This document shows positions 25,894-34,835 of a stretch of 55,804 nt of DNA, one piece after another. Source of the stretch: Candidatus Kuenenia hertensis (lineage in GTDB: Bacteria; Planctomycetota; Brocadiia; Brocadiales; Brocadiaceae); the NCBI GenBank assembly GCA_021646465.1, contig SOET01000029.1, positions 1 to 55,804 on the forward strand. Direction: 5' to 3'. The notes under the pieces are model-generated. The model saw only the letters and a program-made list of their open reading frames with translations, was not told where the DNA came from and searched no databases. Positions within the stretch are counted from its first letter, which is position 1, and every line of letters starts with the position of its first letter. The position numbers and the translations under genes are program-made.

Positions 25894-28089
25894 ATGAAAA
25901 ACAAAGCGATAAAACTTACCATCATTTCCATTACCTTATTCGTTATAAGTATTGGCTGTGCTGCCACAACGCCTGTTGCCACCGATAGCTGGCGTGAATA
26001 TTTTAAACCGGGGCGCACAAAAGAAGAAATTACGAAAGAATTTAATCTCTACAGAGGCAAATGGTGGAACTATTACACAAGAGGCAGGTGGTATGCAGAG
26101 GGTGGATTTTACGAAGAGGCTATTGGAGATTTTAAAAAGGCTATCGAAATCAGAAGCAAAGACCGGCGCGCCGCAAGAAGCTATGGTTTGCATTTCTGGG
26201 ATTATTTTGGCCACCGTGAACTGGGTATTGCCTTCTATGAATTAAAACAATATGAACAGGCAAAGCAGGAACTGGAAACGTCCCTTGCGACTGCCGATTC
26301 CGCAAGGGCAAAGTTTTATTTGAACAAATGCAATGAGGAAATTTTAAAGACAACAAAGGCTGACCAACTGCCACCACACATTAAAGTAACTTCACATACT
26401 GACGGAGAGATTGTGAATACGCCGGTAGTAAATCTTTCCGGTACTGTGATGGACGATTATTTCGTCAGGGATGTTACTATACAGGGACAAAGGCAATTCA
26501 TTGAACTTGCGGAAAAAGACCTGAAATTTACGGAAAAGGTTAACCTTGGAATAGGAGAAAACACACTAAATTTAGTTTCCACAGACCTGATAGGGAAAAT
26601 TGCTCAGTTAAAGTTCAAACTTACCCTGGATATGCGTCCACCGTTCATTTATCTGGATGATATAGAAGTACAAAGGAAAAACGGAAAGAATGTTGCCATT
26701 GTGAAAGGAACGGTTACGGATGACTATGGTATCAGGAGTTTCAGCATAAACGACACTACTGTTCAACATGCTCAGAATAAAGAAGTGCATTTTGAACAGG
26801 AAATTGTTTTGGCAGAAGGAAACAAAATATCATTCAGGGTGACAGACATTGCGGGGAATGAAACAAATGGTGAACAGAAGGTGACGGTAAAAGCTTCGCT
26901 TTGGCCTGAAGATAAATGGAATGAGATAAAATTTACACACAACACCACGATAAACAAACCTGTTCTACTTGCCGCAACCAGACTGAATGGTTCACTTATC
27001 AATACGTTTCTCGCATCTCTAACTGCCGATGTTTCCGGTACAAACAAAAATAAAAGGGAAAAAACAACACAAAACAAAGGAGAAGATATTTCTGCACCGA
27101 TTATTCGCAGCGGGATAAAATCGTGTATCGTGTATGATAAAAACTTTTTCTTCAGCGGAGAAGCGCATGATGACAATGGTATTGAAAAATTATTTGTTAA
27201 CCAGGAAGCCATTGATATAAGGCCGGGGAAACACGTTTTCTTCAATTATTTCCTAAAACTGAATGACGGGAAAAACACCATTACGGTGAAGGCTATTGAT
27301 GCGGAAGGCAATGAAGCACAACTTTCGCCAATTGAAGTCGAGAAAAAGACCTTTGAATTATTCGATACGGAAGCACGGTTTACCATTTCCCTGCTCCCGT
27401 TGAGAACGTTTTCTGAAGAATCGAGGTATTCTGTGGCTTTATTGCCGTTACAATCATCAATGACAAACAAAGGAATTTCGGCAGAACGTCTTTACGCCAA
27501 ACTGCTCAATGCCTTTGATGAAGACCCGAAGAGGTTCAATTTCGTGGAAAGGGATCAGGCAAAACTTCTGGAAATTCTGAAGGAACAAAAAATCAGCAAC
27601 TCCGAACTGGCGTCCCCTGATACCGCTATTAAGATCGGGAAAATACAGGCGGCGGAAGGTATGTTGTTTGGTTCGGTTGAAGAGGATGATAAGGGAATAA
27701 ATGTCACATTACGGCTTGTGGATACGGAAACAACACAAATACTTGCAAATACCGATGTGTACGATGAAGATAAAAGCAATAAAAATATTGACTGGCTCAT
27801 GTACGGTTTGACTCTGAAGATGAAACAACAGTTTCCGATGGCGCAGGGTGATGTTATCCACGTATCAGGAAAAGGATTTCACATTAACGTTGGCGCAAAT
27901 CACGGGTTGTCGGTTGGGATGAAATTGCTGGTATTCCGAGAAATAAATCTGGGAAATTTCAGGATAAAAGAACCGGTCGATGTAATTGCGCGTATTGTCC
28001 AGGTACAGCCGGACACTTCATTTGTCAAAATTACCAGCGTAAAAGATTCCGAAAATATAGCGAATAATGATATGGTGATAACGAAATAA
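25894..28089 (+). CDS. TPR/Ig-like/CsgG-like lipoprotein
   Basis: This 731-residue protein has a lipoprotein signal with Cys22 in ISIGC. TPR units span about 68-150 (WYAEGGFYEEAIGDFKKAIEIR). Three beta-sandwich Ig-like repeats follow at about 160-500, in the style DDYFVRDVTIQG / DDYGIRSFSIND / DDNGIEKLFVNQ, each followed by a G..N.I...A.D..GN motif. The C-terminal CsgG-like domain spans about 510-650 (VALLPLQSS, FNFVERDQ, GKIQAAEGMLFG, LVDTETTQI), and a final beta domain follows. It has no caspase domain. Its first half resembles the N-terminus of the caspase protein at 6.6-8.0 kb. GGAAG lies eight bases upstream of the ATG, and only 2 bp separate it from the caspase gene, so they form an operon. 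Confidence 0.9.
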   Translation: MKNKAIKLTIISITLFVISIGCAATTPVATDSWREYFKPGRTKEEITKEFNLYRGKWWNYYTRGRWYAEGGFYEEAIGDFKKAIEIRSKDRRAARSYGLHFWDYFGHRELGIAFYELKQYEQAKQELETSLATADSARAKFYLNKCNEEILKTTKADQLPPHIKVTSHTDGEIVNTPVVNLSGTVMDDYFVRDVTIQGQRQFIELAEKDLKFTEKVNLGIGENTLNLVSTDLIGKIAQLKFKLTLDMRPPFIYLDDIEVQRKNGKNVAIVKGTVTDDYGIRSFSINDTTVQHAQNKEVHFEQEIVLAEGNKISFRVTDIAGNETNGEQKVTVKASLWPEDKWNEIKFTHNTTINKPVLLAATRLNGSLINTFLASLTADVSGTNKNKREKTTQNKGEDISAPIIRSGIKSCIVYDKNFFFSGEAHDDNGIEKLFVNQEAIDIRPGKHVFFNYFLKLNDGKNTITVKAIDAEGNEAQLSPIEVEKKTFELFDTEARFTISLLPLRTFSEESRYSVALLPLQSSMTNKGISAERLYAKLLNAFDEDPKRFNFVERDQAKLLEILKEQKISNSELASPDTAIKIGKIQAAEGMLFGSVEEDDKGINVTLRLVDTETTQILANTDVYDEDKSNKNIDWLMYGLTLKMKQQFPMAQGDVIHVSGKGFHINVGANHGLSVGMKLLVFREINLGNFRIKEPVDVIARIVQVQPDTSFVKITSVKDSENIANNDMVITK

Positions 28090-28170
28090 AACGGCGTTCA
28101 ATTGTGCAGCGATCCTGGTAAAAAATCTACATTAATAAAGAGGAAAGAAGGGGATTGTTTCAATAATCAT

Positions 28171-28556
28171 CTCGTTCCCACGCTCTGCGTGGGAATGTGA
28201 AGTAAGACGCTCTGCGTCAACCAGTACCACTTAAATAATGAGAAGCCGATATAAGCATTTTCATGACCAAAGCCCTTATTTTATTACCTGTACAACGGTT
28301 AATTGGATTCCTGTTTTTACCTCACGTGCGAGATTCGACATGATAGTAGAATGTCTTCAATTCCTGAGAAGTATAGAATATATCCATAATAATCCTGTCA
28401 GGAGAGGGTATGTTGATGAACCGGCACATTGGATTTATTCAAGCGCCAGAAATTATTTGAATGACGATCATTCGGTATTATTAATAGATACGATGGAGTT
28501 ATGGTAAGACGCAGAGCGTCATATTGGTGCGTTCCCACGTGGAACATGGGAACGAG
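28171..28556 (+). mobile_element. Non-autonomous REP-transposase (RAYT) derivative
   Basis: The element is bounded by perfect 10-bp inverted ends CTCGTTCCCA / TGGGAACGAG. Each end carries REP-like hairpins: TTCCCACGC-TCT-GCGTGGGAA and GACGCTCTGCGTC on the left; GACGCAGAGCGTC and GTTCCCA...TGGGAAC on the right. The payload is an internally deleted transposase. Further related hairpins continue to about 28635. It lies between the caspase operon and the second FadL-like gene. Confidence 0.75.
28238..28507 (+). pseudogene. Internally deleted REP-associated tyrosine transposase (Y1_Tnp)
   Basis: The 89-residue frame joins the first about 44 residues of a RAYT (YFITCTTVNWIPVFTSRARFD, IVECLQFLR) directly to its last about 45 (IEYIHNNPVRRGYVDEPAHW.YSSARNY). 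The middle, which in this family contains the HxH metal site (MPNHxH) and the catalytic Tyr, is absent. The reading frame remains open across the junction near 28370, so a short protein could still be made, but it cannot be an active transposase. Confidence 0.8.
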
Positions 28557-28731
28557 GTAATGTTCAGCAAAAAATTGTCCAACTGTAAGCGTACCACGTG
28601 GGAACGGGCAATGTGAGGCTCTGCCTCATTAGGAACATCTGAGCTTGCGGATTGTTATGCCAGTTATATATGAACGCCATGGTTATACATTTCCGTGTGG
28701 AAACCGAAAGGTGAAAAATGAGGATTGTTTA

Positions 28732-30072
28732 ATGAAGCTAAAAAAAATATTTTTTGTGATAATAGGAAGTATTTTATCTCTGTCGCTATCTCAGGTCTCT
28801 TTCGCGCAATTTTCTCTCTCACCGCCCAATATCAACGCTGTTCCGCTTCCCACTGGTTCAGGTGCAAGGGCTATCGCACAGGGAAGCGCTTTTATTGCCG
28901 TCGCAGACGATGCCACTGCCGCTTCATGGAATCCGGGCGCATTGATACAACTGGAAAAACCGGAACTTTCCGTAGTGAGTTCATTTCTGGTAACCGACCA
29001 GGATTTTGATCCGGGTTTTACCGGCCTCTCCCTTGGTAATGAATCCGTATCACGCGACGATCTGAATTATGCCAGCGCTGCTTATCCTTTCAGAATTTTC
29101 GGGAAAAACATGGTTGCCGCCTTAAACTATCAGCAAATATACGATTTCCATATGGATCTCGACTTTGGTTTGTCTATAGATGAACCCTCCCCTCCCTCCT
29201 TAAACTATAAGCAAAAGATAGAATTTGAATCAAAAGGTGGAATCGGGGCGCTGACTCCTGCTCTCTCAGTACTTGTTACCCCAAAAATATCCGTTGGTAT
29301 TGCGGTAAATATTTTTACGGATGAATTTTTTGGTGATTACGCGTGGAAACAAACCACGGAAGCAAACGGCAGCGGCAACCTTGACGGAATGGATATTACT
29401 ACGACCTACAACTCGGAAACAAAATTTGAGGATTTCCAGGCAATTAACCTTACCTTTGGTGTGTTATGGGACATCTGGGAGAGAGAGGATAAACTTCTTA
29501 CCTTCGGAGCAGTATTTGATACTCCTTACACGGCGGACGTGGATCGCGTTACGAACACAACATCCATCACTAACCCATTAGGACAGTCTAAGCTTCACAA
29601 CCGTGAAGAAATGGAAATTGATTATCCCATGTCCTTCGGCGCGGGGTTCGGTTTTCGTTATAACGACGCCTTATCCTTTTCATTCGACGTAACGTGGACC
29701 GACTGGTCAACCTTTGAACAGGAAGACGAAGCAGGGAATGAATCACGCCCGTTGGGAGGTGCATCCACCGACCGGGAAATCGATGATACCCTTGCCGTAA
29801 GAACCGGCGTGGAGTATTTGATTTTCCGGAAAAAAATCATTATACCCATTCGCGGAGGTCTTTTTTATGATCCCCGTCCTTCCCTTGGCAACCCCACCGA
29901 TGTGTACGGTTTTAGTATTGGAAGCGGTGTTTCCACGAAACGATTCAGCCTTGATGCTGCCTATCAGTTCAGATGGGCAAATGAAGTTGACGGCGAAGAT
30001 TTTGGCCTGTCGGATACCCACTTCGAGTTCAATGAACACATGTTTCTTACCTCACTTATTGTTTATTTTTAA
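28732..30072 (+). CDS. FadL/OmpP1-like outer-membrane beta-barrel protein, second copy
   Basis: This 446-residue protein starts at the ATG at 28732 (GAGG eight bases upstream), followed by a clear signal peptide ending SFA-QFS. The hatch-like motif GARAIAQGSAFIAVADDATAASWNPGALIQL parallels that of the 1.8-3.2 kb porin. Alternating strands and a terminal aromatic residue (LIVYF) are also seen. It is likely an outer-membrane channel for hydrophobic or small substrates; ligand unknown. It follows the caspase/lipoprotein operon, separated only by the RAYT-derived element and hairpins. It was probably once directly adjacent to that operon, as the first porin is to the caspase-FGE gene. Confidence 0.85.
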   Translation: MKLKKIFFVIIGSILSLSLSQVSFAQFSLSPPNINAVPLPTGSGARAIAQGSAFIAVADDATAASWNPGALIQLEKPELSVVSSFLVTDQDFDPGFTGLSLGNESVSRDDLNYASAAYPFRIFGKNMVAALNYQQIYDFHMDLDFGLSIDEPSPPSLNYKQKIEFESKGGIGALTPALSVLVTPKISVGIAVNIFTDEFFGDYAWKQTTEANGSGNLDGMDITTTYNSETKFEDFQAINLTFGVLWDIWEREDKLLTFGAVFDTPYTADVDRVTNTTSITNPLGQSKLHNREEMEIDYPMSFGAGFGFRYNDALSFSFDVTWTDWSTFEQEDEAGNESRPLGGASTDREIDDTLAVRTGVEYLIFRKKIIIPIRGGLFYDPRPSLGNPTDVYGFSIGSGVSTKRFSLDAAYQFRWANEVDGEDFGLSDTHFEFNEHMFLTSLIVYF

Positions 30073-30203
30073 TCCTATCGTAATTATTAACGCGTTGGGA
30101 GCATTCTTAATTTTTTGCCACTCGTTATTTATTATGCTTCGTCTCCCGGTGAAATTGATGGTGCTTTTCAGATGTTTTCCGCTTATTACGGAGAGATAAA
30201 ACA

Positions 30204-30231
30204 TTGACATAAACGATTAAGATTGTAGAAT
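30204..30231 (+). promoter_or_regulatory. Sigma-70-type promoter for fbp-fba
   Basis: TTGACA (30204-30209), a 16-bp spacer and TAGAAT (30226-30231). It is the best canonical promoter in the window and lies about 50 bp upstream of the fbp start codon. Confidence 0.6.
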
Positions 30232-30282
30232 ATCGCTACATTAATAATATAATCCAGTTAGCAATTCGGGGGGACTGTCAGG

Positions 30283-31299
30283 ATGTCAGCAAGTAAAATT
30301 GTTACCGTACAGAGACATATCATTGAACAGGAGAGGGAACATCCGGAGGCTACAGGGGAGCTTACGGGGCTCCTGTGGGATTTAACCATTGCCGCAAAAA
30401 CCATTTCCCGGGAAGTGAACCGCGCGGGTCTTGCCGATATTCTTGGTCTTACAGGCGAAGAAAACATTCACGGAGAACAAGTAAAAAAACTGGATGAGTA
30501 TGCCAATGAAGTGATTATTAAATCCATGGATCATGGAGGCCATCTTTGTGTTATGGCGTCAGAAGAGAATGAAAATATTATCCCCATATCTGAACAATAT
30601 CCCAAAGGCAAATACGTACTCATGTTTGACCCACTCGATGGCTCTTCGAATATCGATGCGAACGTTAGCGTCGGTACCATATTTTCCATCTATCAAAGAA
30701 AGACAACCGGTGGCAACGGAACACTTGAAGATTGTTTGAGAAAGGGCGTGGAACAGGTTGCCGCTGGTTATATTGTGTATGGCTCCAGCACCATGCTGGT
30801 ATATACCGCCGGGCATGGTTCACATGGATTCACCCTTGACCCGGGCATCGGAGAGTTTTTGCTCTCCCACGAAAACATTCAGATCCCTTCAAGGGGCAAA
30901 ATTTACAGTATTAATGAGGGAAATGCGAATACGTGGGATGAAGGAACAAGGAAATACATTAATAGCCTGAAAATGGGATGCCCTGAGACGGGACAAAAGC
31001 CCTACTCCCTCCGATACATTGGCTCACTGGTAGCAGATTTTCACCGAAATCTTTTATATGGCGGCATTTTTCTGTATCCTGCCGATTATAAAGATCCCAA
31101 CAAACCGAAGCCAAAACTCAGATTGCTCTATGAAGCCGCACCCCTTGCCTTCATTGTTGAACAGGCAGGAGGCAAGGCTTCTACAGGTGATACGCCTATC
31201 ATGGAGATAACCGCTGAACAGCTCCACCAGAAGGTGCCCCTTATTATCGGGAGCAAAGAAGACGTGGAGAAATATGAAGGGTATTTCAAAAATAAATAA
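30283..31299 (+). CDS. fbp: Class I fructose-1,6-bisphosphatase
   Basis: This 338-residue protein is of normal class I FBPase length. The metal/substrate site [10 protein letters not shown] is present, as are ASEEN and [17 protein letters not shown] near the C-terminal substrate site. It hydrolyses fructose-1,6-bisphosphate to fructose-6-phosphate in the cytosol, the committed gluconeogenic step. A G-run lies about ten bases upstream of the ATG. It sits 26 bp before the aldolase gene, so the two form an operon. For an acetyl-CoA-pathway autotroph this is the route from fixed carbon to hexoses. Confidence 0.97.
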   Translation: MSASKIVTVQRHIIEQEREHPEATGELTGLLWDLTIAAKTISREVNRAGLADILGLTGEENIHGEQVKKLDEYANEVIIKSMDHGGHLCVMASEENENIIPISEQYPKGKYVLMFDPLDGSSNIDANVSVGTIFSIYQRKTTGGNGTLEDCLRKGVEQVAAGYIVYGSSTMLVYTAGHGSHGFTLDPGIGEFLLSHENIQIPSRGKIYSINEGNANTWDEGTRKYINSLKMGCPETGQKPYSLRYIGSLVADFHRNLLYGGIFLYPADYKDPNKPKPKLRLLYEAAPLAFIVEQAGGKASTGDTPIMEITAEQLHQKVPLIIGSKEDVEKYEGYFKNK

Positions 31300-31325
31300 A
31301 TACTAAGAAAGGGAGTAAATCACTT

Positions 31326-32717
31326 ATGCTCTACGCTGCAAAAGAAGACTTATTAAATGATATCAAAGGAATTATCGATATTCAAAAAGACGGAACTGTT
31401 TCTATAACCAATATGGAAGCATTAAGAAATAAGGCAATAGATAAAATCGTTTACAATGCGGTTTTTAATAGTGATAACAATCTGAAGGATATTTCACGGT
31501 GGTTGATCAGGGCGGCCAGCAATGCTTTAGGCAATGCCTCATCGTCCATCCAATCGCTTTACGACGCAATGGGACGGAGAGAATACAAGGGATTCACAGT
31601 ACCCGCCATCAACATTCGGGGCCTTACCTATGATGTTGCCCGCGCCGTGTTTCGTGCCGCGAAGAAGAATAACGCCACCGCAATAATATTTGAGATTGCA
31701 CGGTCGGAAATCGGGTATACCAGCCAGCGTCCTGTCGAATACACAACGGCAGTCCTTGCGGCGGCCATCAGGGAAGGGCATGAAGGCCCTGTTTTCATAC
31801 AGGGCGACCACTTCCAGATCAATCTCAAGAAATATCAGGCAAATAAAGAAGCAGAACTCACAACGGTAAGAAATCTCATTAAAGAAGCCATCGATGGAGG
31901 TTTCTACAATATTGATATCGATACCTCAACCCTTGTTGACTTAAGCAAACCCAACCTTACCGAGCAGCAGCGCCTCAATTTCGAATATGCATCTGAACTT
32001 ACCGCCTATATACGATCTCTGGAACCAAAGGGAATTACCATATCCGTTGGCGGTGAAATCGGCGAAGTGGGAAAGAAGAACAGCACTATCGAAGAATTGC
32101 GTGCGTTCATGGACGGATACAACAAAACCCTGAAAACAAAGGGCAACGGACTAAAAGGTATCAGCAAGATCAGCATACAGACAGGCACTTCCCATGGCGG
32201 TGTAGTGCTTCCCGACGGAACCATTGCCGATGTGAAACTGGATTTTGGAACCTTAAAAACCTTGTCAAATGCCGCGAAAGACGAATATGGAATGAGCGGC
32301 GCGGTGCAGCACGGAGCTTCTACGCTTCCGAGCGACGCGTTCGGTAAATTTCCCGAAACGGATACCGCCGAAGTGCACCTTGCCACGGAATTCCAGAACA
32401 TGGTTTACGACAACTCCATCTTCCCCGCTGATTTTAAGAAAGAAATCTACGAACTCCTCAAAGAAAAATGCCGTGACGAATGGAAAGAAGGTCAGACAGA
32501 AGAGCAATTCATTTACAAGACCAGAAAAATGGGATTCGGCCCTTTCAAGCAGAAATTCTGGGACTTACCAGAAAATATCAGGGGAAAAATCGGACAAGAC
32601 CTCGAAGACAAATTTGACTTCCTTTTCAAAAAACTGAACATAGTCAATTCAAAAGAAATCATCAAAAAAACAATTCAACCGGTAAAAGTAGAACTGCCAA
32701 CACCCCAAGGTTTGTAA
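31326..32717 (+). CDS. fba: Class II fructose-bisphosphate aldolase, long form
   Basis: This 463-residue protein has zinc-site and substrate motifs of class II aldolases: QGDHFQIN, SVGGEIGEVG, the glycine-rich QTGTSHGG..LPDG, and VQHGASTLPSD. It is longer than the common 280-360 residues, with an N-terminal extension of about 90 residues and a helical C-terminus, as in some environmental-phylum aldolases. It condenses dihydroxyacetone phosphate and glyceraldehyde-3-phosphate. AAGGGAG precedes the ATG by nine bases. It is co-transcribed with fbp. Confidence 0.93.
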   Translation: MLYAAKEDLLNDIKGIIDIQKDGTVSITNMEALRNKAIDKIVYNAVFNSDNNLKDISRWLIRAASNALGNASSSIQSLYDAMGRREYKGFTVPAINIRGLTYDVARAVFRAAKKNNATAIIFEIARSEIGYTSQRPVEYTTAVLAAAIREGHEGPVFIQGDHFQINLKKYQANKEAELTTVRNLIKEAIDGGFYNIDIDTSTLVDLSKPNLTEQQRLNFEYASELTAYIRSLEPKGITISVGGEIGEVGKKNSTIEELRAFMDGYNKTLKTKGNGLKGISKISIQTGTSHGGVVLPDGTIADVKLDFGTLKTLSNAAKDEYGMSGAVQHGASTLPSDAFGKFPETDTAEVHLATEFQNMVYDNSIFPADFKKEIYELLKEKCRDEWKEGQTEEQFIYKTRKMGFGPFKQKFWDLPENIRGKIGQDLEDKFDFLFKKLNIVNSKEIIKKTIQPVKVELPTPQGL

Positions 32718-32934
32718 TAAAAGTTTTACAAAATAATATTAGAATAACGAACATATACTCAAGATGTTCATAAAAGGTGATTTTTAAATTGATAATAGGG
32801 TGGCATGGACTGTAGAGACGCATAGCAATGCGTCTCTATGTTTGTTTGTCCGTGTTGAACTTGTACGATATTGTCTATAAATCACAAATTGTGAGCCTAT
32901 TGATCATAGATACGTTATAAATGAAGGTTGCATA
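32718..32934. other. Intergenic, no clear terminator
   Basis: About 220 bp between the aldolase and a decayed antitoxin gene. Apart from the hairpin at 32813-32838, nothing is recognised. Confidence 0.4.
32813..32838. repeat. GAGACGCAT palindromic repeat
   Basis: An 11-bp stem TAGAGACGCAT with loop AGCA and its complement. This word (GTAGAGACGCA...TGCGTCTCTAC) is a frequent dispersed palindrome in several phyla. It is not followed by a clean T-run in either direction, so it is not a strong terminator, though it is the only hairpin after fba. Confidence 0.6.
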
Positions 32935-33154
32935 ATGCCGCATATTGAGAACGTATATAATTCTGATTCAACAATTTTACTTGGCAAACCGGTAGTAAAA
33001 GGAGCCCGCTTATCGGTGAATTTATTCTAGCTTTTTTGCCGAAGGGTGGATGAAAGAAAAAATTATCGAAAACTATTTCACGTGAACAAAAGAATCTTTG
33101 CGGGAAGACGTTGCTTTTTCTGTAGATTGTATGCTGAAGAATCTTTACACGTAA
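32935..33154 (+). pseudogene. Decayed DUF433 antitoxin-like gene
   Basis: The first frame gives MPHIENVYNSDSTILLGKPVVKGARLSV and then stops. In shifted frames the rest of a DUF433 domain can be read: AEGWMKEKIIENYFT, a TGA, then TKESLREDVAFSVDCMLKNLYT and a stop. GKPVVKGARLSV and EGW..E.I.ENY match the DUF433 pattern (winged-helix-like antitoxins usually paired with DUF5615 toxins). At least one frameshift and one nonsense change make it non-functional. Confidence 0.75.
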
Positions 33155-33179
33155 CTTCATCCGGAAAGGATATGGATTG

Positions 33180-33305
33180 ATGGAATTTTATGTAAATGAA
33201 AACTTTCCATTGATCAATATGCACCTTCTATCAAAAGAGGACGAGTACGTCAGAATACGCTTCAAAACGTTAGAATGGGTAACTATTACACTTATTTTTT
33301 TCTAA
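33180..33305 (+). pseudogene. Remnant of a DUF5615 (PIN-like) toxin
   Basis: The frame begins MEFYVNENFPLINMHLL, matching the N-terminus of DUF5615 PIN-like toxins (xFxxDENxPxxLxxxL, with the catalytic Asp replaced by Asn6 here). After about 17 residues it diverges and stops at residue 41. It directly follows the decayed DUF433 gene, the standard partner order. It is a dead toxin-antitoxin pair. Confidence 0.6.
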
Positions 33306-33407
33306 TTATTGAATAAAATAATTGATATTTGACATAATTAACAAAACAGGAACAAGAATAGGAAAAGCTCATGTTATTTTAGAATCTGATGAAAAAGAAG
33401 TTCTAGA

Positions 33408-33653
33408 ATGGGGGGACATATATGCGGTTCAATGCTAAAGAATTATGAAGATGCCAATTTATTAGGGATAGCTGCAAAGGAGTTAGAACAGTTCGCTGCA
33501 AAAAGAGGAATAAAACGGATCAGATATGTTCGTCCTGAAGACTTTAAGATATCTATTGATGCATGTAAGATAGCGGGTGCCAAAGTTACTGGTGAATATT
33601 TAGATTCTAAGGGAGTAAAAAATATTGTTATGGAAAATAACTACAAGAAATAG
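33408..33653 (+). CDS. Hypothetical small protein
   Basis: This 81-residue soluble, charged protein (ELEQFAAKRGIKRIRYVRPEDFKISIDACKIAGAKV) may start at the Met at 33432 instead. I recognise no family. A short open frame just upstream (about 33333-33434) overlaps it in another frame, so this may be the tail of a broken longer gene. It sits within a strip of decayed genes. Confidence 0.4.
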   Translation: MGGHICGSMLKNYEDANLLGIAAKELEQFAAKRGIKRIRYVRPEDFKISIDACKIAGAKVTGEYLDSKGVKNIVMENNYKK

Positions 33654-33990
33654 ATGAGCAACATAACTTATTATTCAACCTTATTGAGAAGCTAGGCACA
33701 AAGGTAATATCAATATACCGTATTTATTTCTATGCTTTGTGCCTGTAACCACGAAATAACTGAAAATTGTGTCAGAAGTTAGATGCGATTATCACAAAAA
33801 AGAGTATAGGATAACTAGGGTCATCGACCGTTTTTAGGAAAATAGTAGTAATTATGGTTAGTGATAGTTTTTCTTGTGTTCCAGATTTTCAGATTATTTA
33901 AAGCGCTGTATATTTTAAAAATGCGATAATTGGGTTCATTACTTAAGATAAAAAACTCTAAAAAAAATTTCACAAAAAATCATATAACAA
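33654..33990. other. Intergenic with long inverted repeat
   Basis: AT-rich, about 340 bp, no gene seen. A 10-bp inverted repeat AGGCACAAAG / CTTTGTGCCT (33694-33703 and 33735-33744, about 31-base spacer) is the only structure noticed. Confidence 0.45.
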
Positions 33991-34035
33991 AAAAAGCCTG
34001 ATACGGATGTTATGAATAAACGTATCAGGCTTTTT
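33991..34035 (-). terminator. Strong intrinsic terminator, bidirectional
   Basis: A perfect 15-bp stem AAAAAGCCTGATACG (33991-34005) with CGTATCAGGCTTTTT (34021-34035) and a 15-base loop. The A-run and T-run within the stem make it work in both directions. It ends the small secreted protein gene on the minus strand. Confidence 0.85.
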
Positions 34036-34054
34036 ATTTATAAATCGCCAGTAA

Positions 34055-34486
34055 TTAATCCTGTTTTATCTTCAAGATATCCCTTCCGATCATGTTGTAT
34101 TCTGGAAATTCTATTACTACAGGAAATATACGTGTGTTTTCTCCCCATTCAGAACCATCAAACGTTTCAAACTTAAGATAGTAAAAGCCGGAACCCTGAT
34201 TATTGAACTCTGTTATTTCCACTGCCGCACCGCCGGGAGGGACTATTTGTGCATTCGTCTTTGTGGAAAAATGCTCTTCTTCTAAAAAATCAACGGCGTT
34301 TCCGTTAAAGCTGACGAAAACAACCGCGTTGGCATGTTCAAGTGACGGCGCCTTGGAACCCTCGGCATTAACAGTAAGTTGATTGGCAAAATTACCACTT
34401 GGTTCCGCAGATACTTTGCTGCTATACAGTGTAAAGAGCGTTAAAAACAGACCGGCTATCAGACCAAAAAACATTTTTCTCAACAT
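34055..34486 (-). CDS. Small secreted protein of unknown function
   Basis: This 143-residue protein has a clear signal peptide (FFGLIAGLFLTLFTLYSSKVSA-EPS). The mature part of about 115 residues is rich in beta pattern and acidic and aromatic residues, with no Cys, and ends VIEFPEYNMIGRDILKIKQD. I recognise no family; an Ig-like/beta-sandwich periplasmic protein is plausible. It has its own strong terminator and a long upstream region with two Crp/Fnr-like near-palindromes 100 bp apart, so it appears to be a separately regulated gene. A SD-like AAGGAG lies just upstream of the start. Confidence 0.75.
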   Translation of the reverse strand: MLRKMFFGLIAGLFLTLFTLYSSKVSAEPSGNFANQLTVNAEGSKAPSLEHANAVVFVSFNGNAVDFLEEEHFSTKTNAQIVPPGGAAVEITEFNNQGSGFYYLKFETFDGSEWGENTRIFPVVIEFPEYNMIGRDILKIKQD

Positions 34487-34634
34487 GACACACTCCTTAA
34501 AAAAAATTTAAAATACGACACTATAACACCAGTAACACATACTATTAAACTCCTGATTTTCCCTCCTTTCATTAGAAATATTAAATGTATTACAATTATA
34601 AATAGACTATATCAGTTTTTTTAATCTTGCGTTA

Positions 34635-34746
34635 TGACATGTGTCACATAAATAAAAAAATATTTATTTTTTCTGTTAATCCAGTAAAATCGCATTCTGC
34701 AAGGAACTATACCATTATTTTCAAATTCCAAATATGATATGAGTCA
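34635..34746 (-). promoter_or_regulatory. Paired Crp/Fnr-like sites
   Basis: TGACATGTGTCA (34635-34646, perfect palindrome) and TGATATGAGTCA (34735-34746) are spaced exactly 100 bp apart upstream of the small secreted protein. A TATAAT-like element on the minus strand near 34592-34600 lies between them and the gene. The TGAC-N4-GTCA core resembles sites of DNR/NnrR/HcpR-type members of the Crp/Fnr family. Confidence 0.4.
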
Positions 34747-34835
34747 CACATTGAAAAATATTTTCTTATTGAGGTGATGTGTATTTATATAACCCCAATC
34801 AAAAGAAATAGAATGATAATTTTCAGGTGGAGTGA

